Shown here: positions 1-8,318 of the stretch, piece by piece
Layout of the letters: each line of letters begins with the position of its first letter
Numbering within the stretch: position 1 is the stretch's first letter
From: Bordetella petrii
GTDB lineage: Bacteria; Pseudomonadota; Gammaproteobacteria; Burkholderiales; Burkholderiaceae_B
Length of the DNA stretch: 40,803 bases
NCBI GenBank assembly: GCA_017745595.1
Contig: WMBV01000043.1
Span: forward strand, 1 to 40,803
Direction of reading: 5' to 3'
The notes under the pieces: model-generated
Told to the model about the DNA's origin: nothing
Seen by the model: the letters and a program-made list of their open reading frames with translations, nothing else
Database searches by the model: none
Position numbers and translations under genes: made by a program

Positions 1-1
1 A

Positions 2-160
2 ACGCTGACCGTGCACGCCCCTATGCTGCGGGACGAGTTGTTAACTCTGTGGGAGGACGGGCTGTACACAGCAGCTTTATGCCCAACTTCGGACATAATC
101 GAAGCATACAAGGGTGTCAGACACCGATGCGCAACGGTGTCAGGCACCTTCGGAGCCTGA
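2..160 (+). CDS. possible 3' end of a truncated gene, product unknown
   Basis: Frame 2 is open from the window edge to a TGA at 158-160 (53 codons including stop). The first ~37 codons have an ordinary protein-like composition (HAPMLRDELLTLWEDG, then CPTSDIIEAYKG). The last ~15 codons read straight through the first copies of the dispersed palindromic repeat, so either the original stop was lost to repeat insertion or the frame is chance. I do not recognise a family. Only upstream sequence could decide whether this is a real gene end. Confidence 0.25.
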   Translation, partial: TLTVHAPMLRDELLTLWEDGLYTAALCPTSDIIEAYKGVRHRCATVSGTFGA

Positions 161-213
161 CACCTGAAACGATGTATTTTTGCAGGTGTCTGACTCCGCA
201 GGTGTCAGACACC
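113..213. repeat. cluster of three dispersed palindromic repeat units
   Basis: Three neighbouring units of the GGTGTC...GACACC family. At 113-125 is a short self-complementary unit (GGTGTC-A-GACACC). At 136-164 the arms are GGTGTCAGGC and GCCTGACACC around a 9-nt loop. At 185-213 the arms are GGTGTCTGAC and GTCAGACACC around a 9-nt loop. Related units recur between genes across the window (6.8, 7.4, 12.3-12.5, 31.8 and 40.6 kb). This cluster ends 10 bp beyond the stop of the minus-strand gene at 224, where it could act as a transcript-end hairpin. Confidence 0.9.
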
Positions 214-223
214 GACAGCAGGG

Positions 224-1030
224 CTACCCCTTCGCCCCGCGCTTGCGCCACGCATAATTCAGCGCCAGCATCAGCCCCGCCGCCACCGAAAGCAGGTGCT
301 TGATGGTATGGCCGCTAAGCAAGGCGATGTCGCCGAAAATCTGATGGTCGAGCAATTCGGCGGCCTTGGCCAGCACATACAGCCCGATCGCCGCGGCGAA
401 ATACAGGCGTTCGCGGGCCGGCGCGCGGTTCTGCCATTGCAGCAGCGGAATCAGCAGCAGCGGCATGAACTGCACATACAGGTAGGGGCGCAGGTCGCCC
501 GTCTGGTAGTGGTCGGTGTACCACCACCAGATCACGCTGACGACCGCGGCAATGGCCCACAGCCAGTCTACCCAGCGGCCGTCTCCCAGGGAATCGCGCC
601 ACACGGCCGACAAAATGCCCGCGCACGCAAGGGCGATGGGCAGGCGGTCCCAGATCAGGCGGGCGTTGTCCGGCAGCAGGTGATACCAGCCCGAACCGAA
701 GGCCGTCAGCACCAGGGCGAAGAAAAACAAGGCATAGCCCGGGCGGATGGCATCCAGTTCGCGGTTGCCGCGGCTGTGCAGCACTAAAGACAAACCGTAC
801 CAGCCCACGACCGCGAACCCCAGGTTGGACAGCACGTCGGCGGCGTTGGGAATGCCCAGCCACGACCGGTGATCCGCAAAGTCGTGGTAGTGCTCGAGCT
901 GCGCGATCGGCCCATACCAGGCCAGCCCCGCCGCCACCAGCACCACCACCGCCCAGGGCAGCACGCGGCGCGCGTCCATCCAGGTGCCGGCTCCCAGACG
1001 GGCTTTCTGTTGACCTGCTTGAATGTTCAT
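224..1030 (-). CDS. ceramidase-like integral membrane hydrolase (CREST superfamily)
   Basis: 268-residue polytopic inner-membrane protein with about seven hydrophobic segments. The motifs are those of bacterial members of the alkaline ceramidase/CREST family: FADHRSWLGIPNAADVLSN near residue 55, GSGWYHLLPDNARLIWDRLP near 112-131 (Ser, His and Asp of the putative metal site), and a C-terminal GHTIKHLLS with two histidines four residues apart. Family members are metal-dependent amidases or lipid hydrolases; the substrate in bacteria without sphingolipids is not known. The first ~17 residues before MDARRVLPWAVV are weakly hydrophobic, so translation could begin at that internal Met. It is divergent from lysP. 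Confidence 0.72.
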   Translation of the reverse strand: MNIQAGQQKARLGAGTWMDARRVLPWAVVVLVAAGLAWYGPIAQLEHYHDFADHRSWLGIPNAADVLSNLGFAVVGWYGLSLVLHSRGNRELDAIRPGYALFFFALVLTAFGSGWYHLLPDNARLIWDRLPIALACAGILSAVWRDSLGDGRWVDWLWAIAAVVSVIWWWYTDHYQTGDLRPYLYVQFMPLLLIPLLQWQNRAPARERLYFAAAIGLYVLAKAAELLDHQIFGDIALLSGHTIKHLLSVAAGLMLALNYAWRKRGAKG

Positions 1031-1232
1031 GCAGCGTCCAGTCTTTGAGGGGATGATTTTTCTATTCTATGAGGAATTGACACCCACCCGCGATCCTCGC
1101 CGGGGCGGCCGCCGCCGCCCGCTTTTGGCAGGCCGGCCACGGGGCGGGCAGGGCGCCGGACGCGTTATGCTTGCGGGTTTCGCGGGTTTTTCCGGCCTCG
1201 CGGGCGCCTCGCCATTCAAAGGAATCACTATC

Positions 1233-2765
1233 TTGGCCCAAACCGAACCCCGCGCCGCCGCCGGGATGCCCAGCAAAGACGTCTCGACCCCCGGCGGCCT
1301 GCGGCGCACCCTGGCCGCCCGCCACCTGTCCATGATCGCCGTGGGCGGCTCGATCGGCACCGGCTTGTTCGTGGCGTCGGGCAATACCATCGCGCAGGCC
1401 GGCCCGGGCGGCGCCCTGCTGGGCTATGCGCTGATCGGCCTGATGGTCTATTTCCTGATGACCAGCCTGGGCGAACTGGCGGCCGCCATGCCGGTGGCCG
1501 GCTCGTTTTCCACCTACGGCTCGCGCTACGTCGAGCCGGGCTTCGGTTTCGCCCTGGGCTGGAACTACTGGTACAACTGGGCGGTGACCGTGGCGGTGGA
1601 CCTGGTGGCGGCGCAATTGGTCATGGCCTACTGGTTTCCCGACGTGCCCGGCGTCTACTGGAGCGCCTTGTTCCTGGCGCTGACCTTCGGCCTGAATGCC
1701 CTGTCGGCGCGCGGCTTCGGCGAAGCGGAATTCTGGTTCGCGTTGATCAAGGTGATCGCGGTGCTGGTGTTCATTGCCCTGGGCGTGCTGATGCTGCTGG
1801 GCATCATCCGCGGGGGCGAAACCGGCGGCTGGCAAAACTGGACGGTGGGCGATGCCCCCTTTGCCGGCGGCTTCGCGGCAATGATAGGCGTGGCCATGGT
1901 GGTGGGCTTTTCTTTCCAGGGCACCGAACTGATCGGCATCGCCGCCGGCGAATCCCAGGACCCGGCGCGCAACATTCCCCGCGCGGTGCGCCAGGTGTTC
2001 TGGCGCATCCTGCTGTTCTATGTGCTGGCCATCGCCGTGATCGGCCTGCTGATTCCGTATACCGATCCGCAACTGCTGCGCAACGACGTCGCCGACATCA
2101 GCGTCAGCCCCTTCGCGCTTATCTTCGACCGCGCCGGGCTGCTGGCGGCCGCGTCGATCATGAACGCGGTGGTGCTGACCTCGGTGCTGTCCGCCGGCAA
2201 CTCCGGCATGTACGCCGCGACGCGCATGTTGTATGCCCTGGCGCGCGACGGCAAGGCGCCGGCCCTGTTCGGCCGGGTGTCGGCCAGCGGCGTGCCGGTG
2301 CTGGCGCTGCTGGCCACCACGGCCCTGGCCGCGCTGTGCTTCTTGTCTTTCGTGTTCAGCCCCAACCAGGTCTATATCTGGCTGCTGAATACGTCGGGCA
2401 TGACGGGCTTCATCGCGTGGCTGGGCATCGCCATCAGCCATTATCGTTTCCGGCGCGGCTATCTGGCGCAGGGCGGCCGGCTGGCCGACCTGCCTTATGT
2501 ATCGCCGTTCTTCCCGTTCGGGCCGATTTTCGCCTTCGTGCTGTGCCTGGTCATCACGCTGGGCCAGAACTACCAGGCCTTCCTGCAAGACCGCATCGAC
2601 TGGGTGGGCGCCGCGGCCACTTATGTGGGCATTCCCGTGTTCTTGCTGATCTGGGCCGGCTATCGCCTGGCGCGCGGTTCGCGTTTCGTGCGCTATCCCG
2701 AGATGACGTTTCCGTTTCGCAATGACCAGCCGGCTCGTCCGTCCAGGCTGACCGCCACGTCGTGA
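1233..2765 (+). CDS. lysP: lysine-specific permease (APC superfamily)
   Basis: About 510-residue proton-coupled amino-acid permease of the inner membrane, predicted to import lysine. Similarity to E. coli LysP, as I recall its sequence, runs almost end to end: ARHLSMIAVGGSIGTGLFVASG at the N terminus, YFLMTSLGELAAAMPVAGSF, GFALGWNYWYNWAVT, FSFQGTELIGIAAGES, and GMTGFIAWLGIAISHYRFRRGY. Twelve membrane segments are expected. I chose the TTG at 1233 because AAAGGA at 1218-1223 is well placed and the product then begins just before the conserved region. The frame is open further upstream (ATGs at 1023 and 1167), but that part is Arg/Gly-rich and does not resemble LysP. ATG 1266 is a shorter alternative. 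The last 73 bp overlap the convergent ABC transporter gene. Confidence 0.9.
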   Translation: MAQTEPRAAAGMPSKDVSTPGGLRRTLAARHLSMIAVGGSIGTGLFVASGNTIAQAGPGGALLGYALIGLMVYFLMTSLGELAAAMPVAGSFSTYGSRYVEPGFGFALGWNYWYNWAVTVAVDLVAAQLVMAYWFPDVPGVYWSALFLALTFGLNALSARGFGEAEFWFALIKVIAVLVFIALGVLMLLGIIRGGETGGWQNWTVGDAPFAGGFAAMIGVAMVVGFSFQGTELIGIAAGESQDPARNIPRAVRQVFWRILLFYVLAIAVIGLLIPYTDPQLLRNDVADISVSPFALIFDRAGLLAAASIMNAVVLTSVLSAGNSGMYAATRMLYALARDGKAPALFGRVSASGVPVLALLATTALAALCFLSFVFSPNQVYIWLLNTSGMTGFIAWLGIAISHYRFRRGYLAQGGRLADLPYVSPFFPFGPIFAFVLCLVITLGQNYQAFLQDRIDWVGAAATYVGIPVFLLIWAGYRLARGSRFVRYPEMTFPFRNDQPARPSRLTATS

Positions 2766-4501
2766 AACGCATCCAGCGTGCCGCGATGCCCCACGCTGAC
2801 GATCATGCAGTCCGGCAGTTGGGCCCGTATCAGGCGATACAGCGCGTGTTCCAGGCCTTCGTCGGTGGCCGAGGTGGCTTCGTCCATGAACACGATGGCC
2901 GGCCGGTTGTACAGCACGCGCGCGAAGGCCAGGCGCTGCTGCTCGCCCAGCGATAGTATCCGCGACCAGTCGCCCGCTTTATCCAGCGCGCCCGCCAGAT
3001 GCCCCAGCTGGGTCTGCTGTAGAACTTCTTGTAGGCGCGCGTCGTCGGCCGGCCGGGCCGCGGCGGGGTAGGCGATGGCGGTGCGCAGATCGCCCAGCGG
3101 CAGATAAGGCCGCTGCGACAGGAACAAGGCCTGGCCGCCCGCCGGCCGCCGCACCCGGCCCTGGGCATACGGCCACAGGCCGGCCAGCGCGCGCAGCAGC
3201 GTGGTCTTGCCGCTGCCCGACGGGCCCTTGATCAGCAAGGCCTGTCCGGGCGTCAGTTGCAGCTGCAGGTCGCGCAGCAGCGGCTGGCCATCGGGCCGCT
3301 GCACGTTCATGCCGCGAATCTGCAGGCCGTCGTTCAGCGTATCGATGTCGGCCGCGGGCAGGTCGCGCGCCTGGCGGTTGGCGTCCTGGAATCCGTCCAG
3401 CCGCGTCAGCGTGGCGCGGTACTGCGCGAACGCGTCGTACGAGGTGCGGAAGAACGACAGCGAATCCTGCACCTGCCCGAAGGCCTGCGAAGTTTGCATC
3501 ACGTCGCCCAGCTTGATGGCGCCACTGAAAAAACGCGGCGCCTGCAGCATGAAGGGAAACACCACCGCCACCTGGCTGACGGCCAGGTTCAGGCCGTCGA
3601 ACTTCAGGGTGCGCCGGATCAGTGCCCACAGGTTGGCGATGTAAGCGGCGAAGCGCGCGCCCAGCGTCTGCCGCTCGACATCCGCGCCCTGGTAAAAGGC
3701 CACGTTCTCGGCGTTTTCACGCAGCCGCACCAGCGCATAGCGAAAATTCGCGGTGAGTTGTTCGCGCAGGAAATTCAGGCGGATCAGCGGCCGGCCCACT
3801 TTGAAGGCCAGTAGCGTGGCCACGATGACGTATACATAGACCAGCAGCACCATGGCGCGCGGTACTTCCACGGTGCCGATCTGCAGCGGGCCCGACAGGT
3901 TCCACAAGATGGCCGTGAATTCCACCAGCGACACGACGGCGCTGACCGCGCCCAGCGCCAGGGTGCGCGACCCGGTCACGAAGGCCGCGATGTCCAGTTC
4001 GATGCGCTGGTCGGGGTTGTCGATGGGGTGGTCCAGGAACTGGCCGCGATAGTACGCGTTGCCGGCCAGCCAGTCGTTTGTCAGCCGCGCATTCAGCCAG
4101 GTGCGCCAGTCGATCTCGAACGCCTGGCCCACGTAGTAGTCGATCAGCGTGCGCGCCACGTGTATCGTGGCCAGCACGCCGAACACGCCCAGCATGGCCC
4201 AGAATGCGTCCAGGTCGAGCGCCTGCAGCGAGTTGTAGAAACCGTTGTACCAGTACGAAAAGAGTACGGTCATGCGCACCGCCGCCAGCGTCAGCAGCAG
4301 TTGCAGCGCCAGGCTGGCCAACGGGCGCCAGTCGCGCCGCGGCGACAGGTAAGCCCCCGCCAGGCGCCAGAACTGGCGGCCCCAGGCCGTGCCGCGCGCC
4401 AGGGCCCAGACCAGGGCCGCCGACGCGGCGCCCGCGATGGCAAAGCTGCCCAGCAGCCATAGCAGGCTGCCGCCAAGTTGCTGATGCCAGTTCGGGTCCA
4501 T
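2693..4501 (-). CDS. YddA/SbmA-BacA-type ABC transporter, fused permease and ATPase
   Basis: 602-residue half-transporter that would act as a dimer in the inner membrane. Residues ~1-350 form the ABC_membrane_2 (SbmA/BacA-like) domain, with typical features such as FSYWYNGFYNSLQALD, IDYYVGQAFEIDWRTWLN and NPDQRIELDI. The C-terminal ATPase has Walker A GPSGSGKTT (~423-432), signature LSLGEQQRLAFAR (~515) and Walker B IVFMDEATSATDEG (~538). Relatives are E. coli YddA and peptide or cobalamin uptake proteins of the BacA-related group; the substrate cannot be read from sequence. The gene is convergent with lysP and overlaps its 3' coding end; the LysR gene upstream starts about 1 kb away on the same strand, 68 bp separating the two genes. 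Confidence 0.82.
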   Translation of the reverse strand: MDPNWHQQLGGSLLWLLGSFAIAGAASAALVWALARGTAWGRQFWRLAGAYLSPRRDWRPLASLALQLLLTLAAVRMTVLFSYWYNGFYNSLQALDLDAFWAMLGVFGVLATIHVARTLIDYYVGQAFEIDWRTWLNARLTNDWLAGNAYYRGQFLDHPIDNPDQRIELDIAAFVTGSRTLALGAVSAVVSLVEFTAILWNLSGPLQIGTVEVPRAMVLLVYVYVIVATLLAFKVGRPLIRLNFLREQLTANFRYALVRLRENAENVAFYQGADVERQTLGARFAAYIANLWALIRRTLKFDGLNLAVSQVAVVFPFMLQAPRFFSGAIKLGDVMQTSQAFGQVQDSLSFFRTSYDAFAQYRATLTRLDGFQDANRQARDLPAADIDTLNDGLQIRGMNVQRPDGQPLLRDLQLQLTPGQALLIKGPSGSGKTTLLRALAGLWPYAQGRVRRPAGGQALFLSQRPYLPLGDLRTAIAYPAAARPADDARLQEVLQQTQLGHLAGALDKAGDWSRILSLGEQQRLAFARVLYNRPAIVFMDEATSATDEGLEHALYRLIRAQLPDCMIVSVGHRGTLDAFHDVAVSLDGRAGWSLRNGNVISG

Positions 4502-4569
4502 GAGGCGCGACGTGTGTTGTTCTTTGGAAAATTAGACGCCATGCGTAAAAATAGTTCCCGCCCGCCGCG

Positions 4570-5478
4570 CTAGCCATCGTGCGCGGCCCGCGCCGCCTGC
4601 CAGAAGACCTCGGCCGCAGGGGCCAGCGCGCCATCGGGGCGGAACAGGCGGATATCGGCGGCCAGGCGCCACGCCGCGTCGCCCGCTTCCACCAGGCGCT
4701 TGTCTTGCAGTTCGGCCTGCACCATGCTCAAGGGCAGCCAGGCCACGCCGCGCCCGTCCAGGGCCATGCTTTTCAGCACCGCGGCCAGGTGGGCGGTGAA
4801 TACCGGCTCGGCCCGCGCCTGCCGCAAAGCCGGCTCCAGCAGGGCCCGCACCAGGCGGCCCAGGCCGGATTCGGGACTGTACGCCAGCAGGGGCACGGCC
4901 TTGCGCGCCTGGGCCGATAAACCGTGGCGTGGCCGGCCCGCGCGGTCGGGCGCGCATACCGGCACCAGCGTATCGGTGCCGATTTTCAGGGAACGGTAAG
5001 CCGGCGTGTCCAGCCGCCCCGGCGCCTGCGCATGCGTATGGCACAGCAGGAACTGCACCCGCCCCTGCTGCATCCAGGCTTCGCATTGCTGCAGCATGTC
5101 GGACACCAGCTGGATCGGCCCGATGGGCGTGCGCGATTCCAGGCCGCGCAGCCATTGCGGCAGGAAGGTCAGCGACAGCGCGTGGGTAGCGGCAAAGCGC
5201 AGCGTGGCCGAGCCGGCGGCGGCCACGGCGCGCGCCTCGTCGGGCACGCGCGCCACGCGGCCCAGAATCTCTTGCGCGGTGGCGCGGAACCACACGCCGG
5301 TTTCCGTCAACGACACGGGCTGGGTGGCGCGGTCGAACAGCGTCACGCCTAGCCAGTCTTCCAGCGCGCGGATGCGGCGGCTGAACGCCGGCTGCGTCAT
5401 GTGGCGCTCTTGCGCGGCGCGCGAGAAATTGCCGCTGGCGGCCAGGGCCAGGAAGTCTTCCAGCCAGGACAGATTCAT
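4570..5478 (-). CDS. LysR-family transcriptional regulator, probable regulator of tarD
   Basis: 302-residue LTTR: N-terminal winged HTH (residues 1-60, WLEDFLALAASGNFSRAAQER then TQPAFSRRIRALEDWLGVTLFDR) followed by a type-2 periplasmic-binding-like effector domain. It is divergent from the D-tartrate dehydratase gene with a 128-bp intergenic region carrying two ATGC/GCAT dyads, the nearer one only 5 bp from this gene's start codon. That is the classic layout for an autoregulated LTTR controlling its divergent neighbour. Control of tarD and tartrate as effector are inferences from position. Confidence 0.85.
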   Translation of the reverse strand: MNLSWLEDFLALAASGNFSRAAQERHMTQPAFSRRIRALEDWLGVTLFDRATQPVSLTETGVWFRATAQEILGRVARVPDEARAVAAAGSATLRFAATHALSLTFLPQWLRGLESRTPIGPIQLVSDMLQQCEAWMQQGRVQFLLCHTHAQAPGRLDTPAYRSLKIGTDTLVPVCAPDRAGRPRHGLSAQARKAVPLLAYSPESGLGRLVRALLEPALRQARAEPVFTAHLAAVLKSMALDGRGVAWLPLSMVQAELQDKRLVEAGDAAWRLAADIRLFRPDGALAPAAEVFWQAARAAHDG

Positions 5479-5483
5479 GGGCG

Positions 5484-5520
5484 ATGCCTACAAAGCATGA
5501 ATGCGGAAAAAAACGGCATT
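5484..5520. promoter_or_regulatory. two LysR-type operator dyads between the LysR gene and tarD
   Basis: ATGC-N7-GCAT at 5484-5498 (it contains a T-N11-A box) and AATGC-N11-GCATT at 5500-5520, next to each other in the divergent intergenic region. A GATAAT at 5544-5549, with a weak TTGGGC at 5519-5524 (19-bp spacer), could be the tarD promoter. The arrangement resembles recognition and activation sites of LTTR-controlled divergent promoters. Confidence 0.55.
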
Positions 5521-5606
5521 GGGCAAGCCCGCCGCGTGGCCCCGATAATACGCTGCATCACCCGCCGGCATGCCGGCGCCACCCGTCATTGCCGGAACCG
5601 CCCATC

Positions 5607-6773
5607 ATGAAAATCGTCGACATCCGCGAATCGACCCGCCCGATCAAATCCAATATCCGCAACGCGTACATCGATTTTTCCAAAATGACGCTCAGCCTGG
5701 TCGCGGTGGTGACCGACGTGGTGCGCGACGGCAAGCCCGTGGTGGGCTACGGCTTCAATTCGAACGGCCGCTACGGCCAGGGCGGCCTGATCCGCGAGCG
5801 CTTCGCGCCGCGCATCCTGGAAGCCGACCCGGCCGCCCTGCGCGATGATGTCCGCGATAATCTCGATGCCCACAAGATCTGGGCCGCCATGATGACCAAC
5901 GAAAAACCCGGCGGCCATGGCGAACGCTCGGTGGCCGTGGGCACCATCGACATGGCGGTGTGGGACGCGGTGGCCAAGATCGAACGCAAGCCGCTGTACC
6001 AGCTGCTGGCCGAACGCTATGGCAACGGCCAGGCCAAACGCGATGTGTTCGTGTACGCGGCGGGCGGGTACTACTGGCCGGGGCAGGGGCTGGACGGCCT
6101 GCGGCGCGAAATGCAAAGCTACCTGGACCGCGGCTACTCGGTGGTGAAAAAGAAAATCGGCGGCGCCTCGCTGGCCGAAGACTGCCAGCGCATCGAGGCG
6201 GTCCTGAAACTGCTGGGCCCCGGCCAGCGCCTGGCGGTCGACGCCAATGGCCGCTTCGACCTGCCGACGGCCATCGAATACGCCAAGGCGCTGTCGCAGT
6301 ACGACCTGTTCTGGTACGAGGAAGCCGGCGATCCGCTGGACTACGCCTTGCAGGCCGAACTGGCCAGGCATTACGACAAGCCGATGGCCACCGGCGAAAA
6401 CCTGTTCTCGATGCAAGATGCCCGCAACCTGATCCGTTACGGCGGCATGCGCCCCGACCGCGACTGGCTGCAATTCGACTGCGCGCTCAGCTATGGCCTG
6501 GTGGAATACCTGCGCACCCTGGACATGCTGAAGGAACACGGCTGGTCGGCCTCGCGCTGCATTCCGCACGGCGGCCACCAGATGTCGCTGGCCATCGCCG
6601 CCGGCCTGGGCCTGGGCGGCAACGAGTCATACCCCGACCTGTTCCAGCCTTACGGCGGCTTCCCCGACGGCGTGCAAGTCAAAGACAGCATCGTCACCCT
6701 GCCCGAACTGCCCGGAATCGGCTTCGAAGGCAAGGCCGACCTGTACGCCGAAATGAAGGCCCTGGCCGTGTGA
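5607..6773 (+). CDS. tarD: D(-)-tartrate dehydratase (enolase superfamily)
   Basis: 388-residue member of the mandelate racemase/enolase superfamily, predicted to dehydrate D-tartrate to oxaloacetate in the cytosol with Mg2+. It resembles the characterised Bradyrhizobium enzyme, as I recall it, along its whole length, sharing RNAYIDF, YGFNSNGRYGQGGLIRERF, NEKPGGHGERSVAVGTIDMA and RPDRDWLQFDCALSYGL. Catalytic residues are visible: the KxK motif, here KKK in VVKKKIGG (~180); metal ligands in LAVDANGRFD, WYEEAGDP and ATGENL; and the general acid/base His in CIPHGGHQ (~320). The ATG at 5607 was chosen because the family begins here; the open frame continues upstream through the operator. SD is weak (CCGGAA). 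Divergent from the LysR gene. Confidence 0.9.
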   Translation: MKIVDIRESTRPIKSNIRNAYIDFSKMTLSLVAVVTDVVRDGKPVVGYGFNSNGRYGQGGLIRERFAPRILEADPAALRDDVRDNLDAHKIWAAMMTNEKPGGHGERSVAVGTIDMAVWDAVAKIERKPLYQLLAERYGNGQAKRDVFVYAAGGYYWPGQGLDGLRREMQSYLDRGYSVVKKKIGGASLAEDCQRIEAVLKLLGPGQRLAVDANGRFDLPTAIEYAKALSQYDLFWYEEAGDPLDYALQAELARHYDKPMATGENLFSMQDARNLIRYGGMRPDRDWLQFDCALSYGLVEYLRTLDMLKEHGWSASRCIPHGGHQMSLAIAAGLGLGGNESYPDLFQPYGGFPDGVQVKDSIVTLPELPGIGFEGKADLYAEMKALAV

Positions 6774-6786
6774 TGGGATGATTCAA

Positions 6787-6815
6787 GGTGTCCGACTCCG
6801 CAGGTGTCAGACACC
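6787..6815. repeat. dispersed palindromic repeat unit
   Basis: Arms GGTGTCCGAC (6787-6796) and GTCAGACACC (6806-6815) with one mismatch and a 9-nt loop. It lies 13 bp after the tarD stop, where it may serve as the transcript end. The same short TCCGCAGGT loop is seen at 195-203. Confidence 0.85.
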
Positions 6816-6905
6816 GATCCGGTGCGCACCCCCGTCGTTCCCATCCAAAGCGTTCGATGGCGGTCATGGCAAAATCGTGGAAACCATAGCAGAAGAGGTA
6901 CAGCA

Positions 6906-7406
6906 GTGAACGACGCTCTCATGCCGGACACCGATTTTTCCGAAGACCGAAAGGTACAAGAGCCCAGGCTTTGGCGTGATGATGGCTGGACGGCTCGTAT
7001 CATCAAGAACGAAGACGACGACGGCTGGGCCGTAGAGATGACCATGGACGGAGAAGCCGATCCGGCCCTGGTGGGCCCCTGGACCATGGGCCGCGACAAG
7101 AAAAACCCCAAGCCGCTCGATTCCGCCGCTTTTATCACCTTGGTCAAGACCGCCAACGAAGTCCTGCGCCGCCACGAACAGCAATTGCACGCAACGCTGC
7201 ACAAGAGCGTGAAGATCGATACCGCCGACGGCCGGCTGACCGTCAAGCTGGACATCGTTCCCGACGAAGACGAGCCGTATGCCCTGCTGAGCGCCTACGA
7301 TGCATCCGGCGAACAACTGGCCCAAGTGCAGGTTGCACCGACGTACAAACTAAGCGCACAACGCGCATCGGAATGGGCCGCCGGCGGTTTCGGAAGGCAC
7401 GGCTGA
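6906..7406 (+). CDS. hypothetical protein, acidic and soluble
   Basis: About 166 residues, no signal peptide or membrane segment, rich in Asp/Glu in the first half (FSEDRK, NEDDDGWAVEMTMDGEADP). Recognisable composition blocks are GPWTMGRDKKNPKPLD, FITLVKTANEVLRRHEQQLHA and a beta-rich second half (VKIDTADGRLTVKLDIVPDEDEPYALL, split here from a longer run). I recognise no family. GTG at 6906 was chosen for its SD (AGAGG at 6894-6898); the ATG at 6804 lies inside a repeat unit. The gene sits alone between repeat copies on both sides, after tarD and convergent with hmuV. Confidence 0.7.
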   Translation: MNDALMPDTDFSEDRKVQEPRLWRDDGWTARIIKNEDDDGWAVEMTMDGEADPALVGPWTMGRDKKNPKPLDSAAFITLVKTANEVLRRHEQQLHATLHKSVKIDTADGRLTVKLDIVPDEDEPYALLSAYDASGEQLAQVQVAPTYKLSAQRASEWAAGGFGRHG

Positions 7407-7427
7407 CAACGGCCAGGGCACGCATCA

Positions 7428-7458
7428 GGTGTCTGACTCCCGCAGGGTGTCAGACACC
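7428..7458. repeat. dispersed palindromic repeat unit
   Basis: Canonical unit: arms GGTGTCTGAC (7428-7437) and GTCAGACACC (7449-7458), 11-nt loop TCCCGCAGGGT. It lies 21 bp after the unknown gene's stop. Confidence 0.92.
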
Positions 7459-7487
7459 GAAGCAGGCAGAAATCGCCGCAACATGGC

Positions 7488-7518
7488 GGTGCCTGACTCC
7501 CTGCGGGAGCCAGGCACC
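7488..7518. terminator. palindromic repeat variant between convergent genes, possible bidirectional terminator
   Basis: Arms GGTGCCTG-A-CTCCC and GGGAG-C-CAGGCACC pair over 13 bp with one A/C mismatch and a TGC loop. Compared with the neighbouring copy, both arms have changed together (GTC to GCC and GAC to GGC). It lies 11 bp from the hmuV stop and downstream of the plus-strand unknown gene. No T-tract follows, so terminator activity is a guess. Confidence 0.5.
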
Positions 7519-7529
7519 TGGCACAGCCT

Positions 7530-8318
7530 TCAACGCGGCAGCACCAGCAGCCGCCCCGGCAGCGTGGGATGCGGCAAGACATCGGCTTCGATGTCGTAGA
7601 CCGCGCGCAGGTTATCCGGCGTCAGCACCGCATCCGGCGCGCCGTCGGCCACGACCGTGCCGCCGCCCAGCATCACCAGCCGGTCGCACCAGCGCGCCGC
7701 CAGATTGACGTCGTGCAGAATCACCAGTACGCCCAATTGCTGTTCGCGGGCCAGCGTGGCCGTGGTGCGCAGCAACTCGGTCTGGTGCTTGGGGTCCAGG
7801 CTGGAAATGGGTTCGTCCAGCAGCAAGTAGCGCGGGGCGCCGGGCACGCGCCGCGCCTGGCATTGCACCAGCACGCGGGCGAATTGCACGCGCTGCTGTT
7901 CGCCGCCCGACAGTTCCGGATAGCGCCGCGGCGCCAGGCCCGGCACGCCGGCCAGGGCCAGCGCCGCGCGGGCCAGCTCGTCGACTTCTACCGGGTCCAG
8001 TTCCGGAAACGGATAAGCGCCCATGGCCACTACCTCGTGTACGCCCAGGTCGAAGCTCAGCGACGGCTTTTGCGGCAGCACCGCGCGCTGGCGCGCCTGG
8101 TGGCGCAGCGGCAGGCGCGCCAGCGTGGCGCCGTCCAGTTCGATGGCGCCGCCGTCGGCCGGCAACTCGCCCGCCAAGGCGGCCAGCAGCGTCGATTTGC
8201 CGGCGCCGTTGGCGCCCAGCAGCCCCAGCACGTGGCCGGGCTCGACCGCCAGCGATACGCCGCTTAGAATGCGGGCGCCATTGCGCGACAAGCTCAGGTC
8301 GATGGTGCGCAGGCTCAT
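7530..8318 (-). CDS. hmuV: hemin ABC transporter ATP-binding protein HmuV (BhuV)
   Basis: 262-residue cytoplasmic ATPase that powers hemin import through HmuU. It has Walker A GANGAGKST (~residues 36-44), the Q-loop region LPQKPSLSF, signature LSGGEQQRVQFAR (~135) and Walker B YLLLDEPISSLD (~163), then the switch His in ILHDVNLA. The PALLQARRVPGAPRYLL stretch before Walker B is a small insertion also seen in HmuV proteins. The start ATG overlaps the hmuU stop (TGATG), indicating translational coupling. It is the last gene of the minus-strand hmuSTUV operon. Confidence 0.92.
   Translation of the reverse strand: MSLRTIDLSLSRNGARILSGVSLAVEPGHVLGLLGANGAGKSTLLAALAGELPADGGAIELDGATLARLPLRHQARQRAVLPQKPSLSFDLGVHEVVAMGAYPFPELDPVEVDELARAALALAGVPGLAPRRYPELSGGEQQRVQFARVLVQCQARRVPGAPRYLLLDEPISSLDPKHQTELLRTTATLAREQQLGVLVILHDVNLAARWCDRLVMLGGGTVVADGAPDAVLTPDNLRAVYDIEADVLPHPTLPGRLLVLPR

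Noticed and set aside
1062-2588. Long open frame antisense to lysP
   Set aside because: Rich in His, Gln, Arg and Gly with no motif; it is the usual mirror of a high-GC membrane-protein gene.
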